Positions 5,319 through 5,455 of a DNA stretch of 5,455 nt are shown here, in pieces. This DNA is from Xanthobacteraceae bacterium (GTDB lineage Bacteria > Pseudomonadota > Alphaproteobacteria > Rhizobiales > Xanthobacteraceae), in the NCBI GenBank assembly GCA_030037185.1, contig JASHRR010000938.1, forward strand, positions 1 to 5,455, given 5' to 3'. The first letter of the stretch is position 1, and every line of letters starts with the position of its first letter. The translations under genes and the position numbers were made by a program. The notes beneath the pieces were generated by a model. The model was given only the letters and a program-made list of their open reading frames with translations, did not search any database and was not told where the DNA came from.

Positions 5319-5455
5319 CTAGCGCTGCGGCATCGGCTTGAGGTCCGCAAGGAACTTCTTTGTGCTGGAATATTCCAGGTTCCAGTAGCGGATTAGCACC
5401 GGCAGGTTGAGAGCGATGAAGTCGCGTACTTGGCGTTCCAACGCAGGCGATATGT
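5319..5455 (-). CDS. C-terminal end of an unrecognised protein
   Basis: The minus strand is open from the window edge to TAG (plus-strand 5319-5321), showing the last 44 residues of a protein that begins outside the window. The tail reads as two natural amphipathic helices: RQVRDFIALNLPVLIRYW, then a segment ending in KKFLADLKPMPQR. The pattern of a helix ending in an aromatic Tyr-Trp pair, then an acidic/Ser-Thr turn and a FLADLKP-like end, resembles the C-termini of small rhizobial proteins of unknown function, some of them near DUF4160-type toxin partners. That resemblance is from memory and weak. Its 3' end is convergent with the hydrolase unit, and no intrinsic terminator is visible beyond the stop on the minus strand. 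No function is assigned. Confidence 0.6.
   Translation of the reverse strand, partial: ISPALERQVRDFIALNLPVLIRYWNLEYSSTKKFLADLKPMPQR

Noticed and set aside
1..5455. CRISPR array, tRNA, rRNA or intact insertion sequence
   Set aside because: No regularly spaced repeats, no cloverleaf-like arms with a T-loop consensus, and no transposase-like frame with terminal inverted repeats were seen.

Overview
The window looks like chromosomal DNA from a high-GC Gram-negative bacterium, most likely an alphaproteobacterium of the Bradyrhizobium/Rhodopseudomonas type. This is an inference from GC-rich wobble positions, the Tat-exported YghX-like hydrolase and the general look of the protein sequences. No rRNA, tRNA or other taxonomic marker is present.

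Positions 1-2460 hold the end of a plus-strand operon that probably works on a surface glycan. It starts with a family 2 glycosyltransferase whose N-terminus lies outside the window. Two class I SAM-dependent methyltransferases of the Methyltransf_24 type follow, at short spacing. The first is split by a one-base insertion in its SAM-binding motif; the second is intact. A textbook intrinsic terminator at 2437-2460 closes the unit. A sugar transferase followed by two small-molecule methyltransferases suggests assembly and O-methylation of an extracellular polysaccharide, O-antigen or glycolipid, but the acceptors cannot be read from the sequence.

Positions 2461-3580 have no gene I can support. 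The stretch holds a strong A/T-rich inverted repeat just after the terminator and several mutually overlapping open frames on both strands. One minus-strand frame (2750-3031) has protein-like composition and could be a decayed gene.

Positions 3581-4560 hold a monocistronic-looking gene for a Tat-exported dienelactone hydrolase-family protein (YghX-like). It has a perfect Shine-Dalgarno sequence, and a compact inverted-repeat/palindrome module upstream looks like an operator.

Positions 4561-5318 are again gene-poor but unusually rich in dyad symmetry: a series of inverted repeats after the hydrolase, then two perfect palindromes of 18 and 16 bp only 3 bp apart. A G8 tract and the C-terminal end of an unrecognised minus-strand gene finish the window. 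Apart from these symmetric elements and the frameshifted methyltransferase, I see no clear novel multi-gene system.
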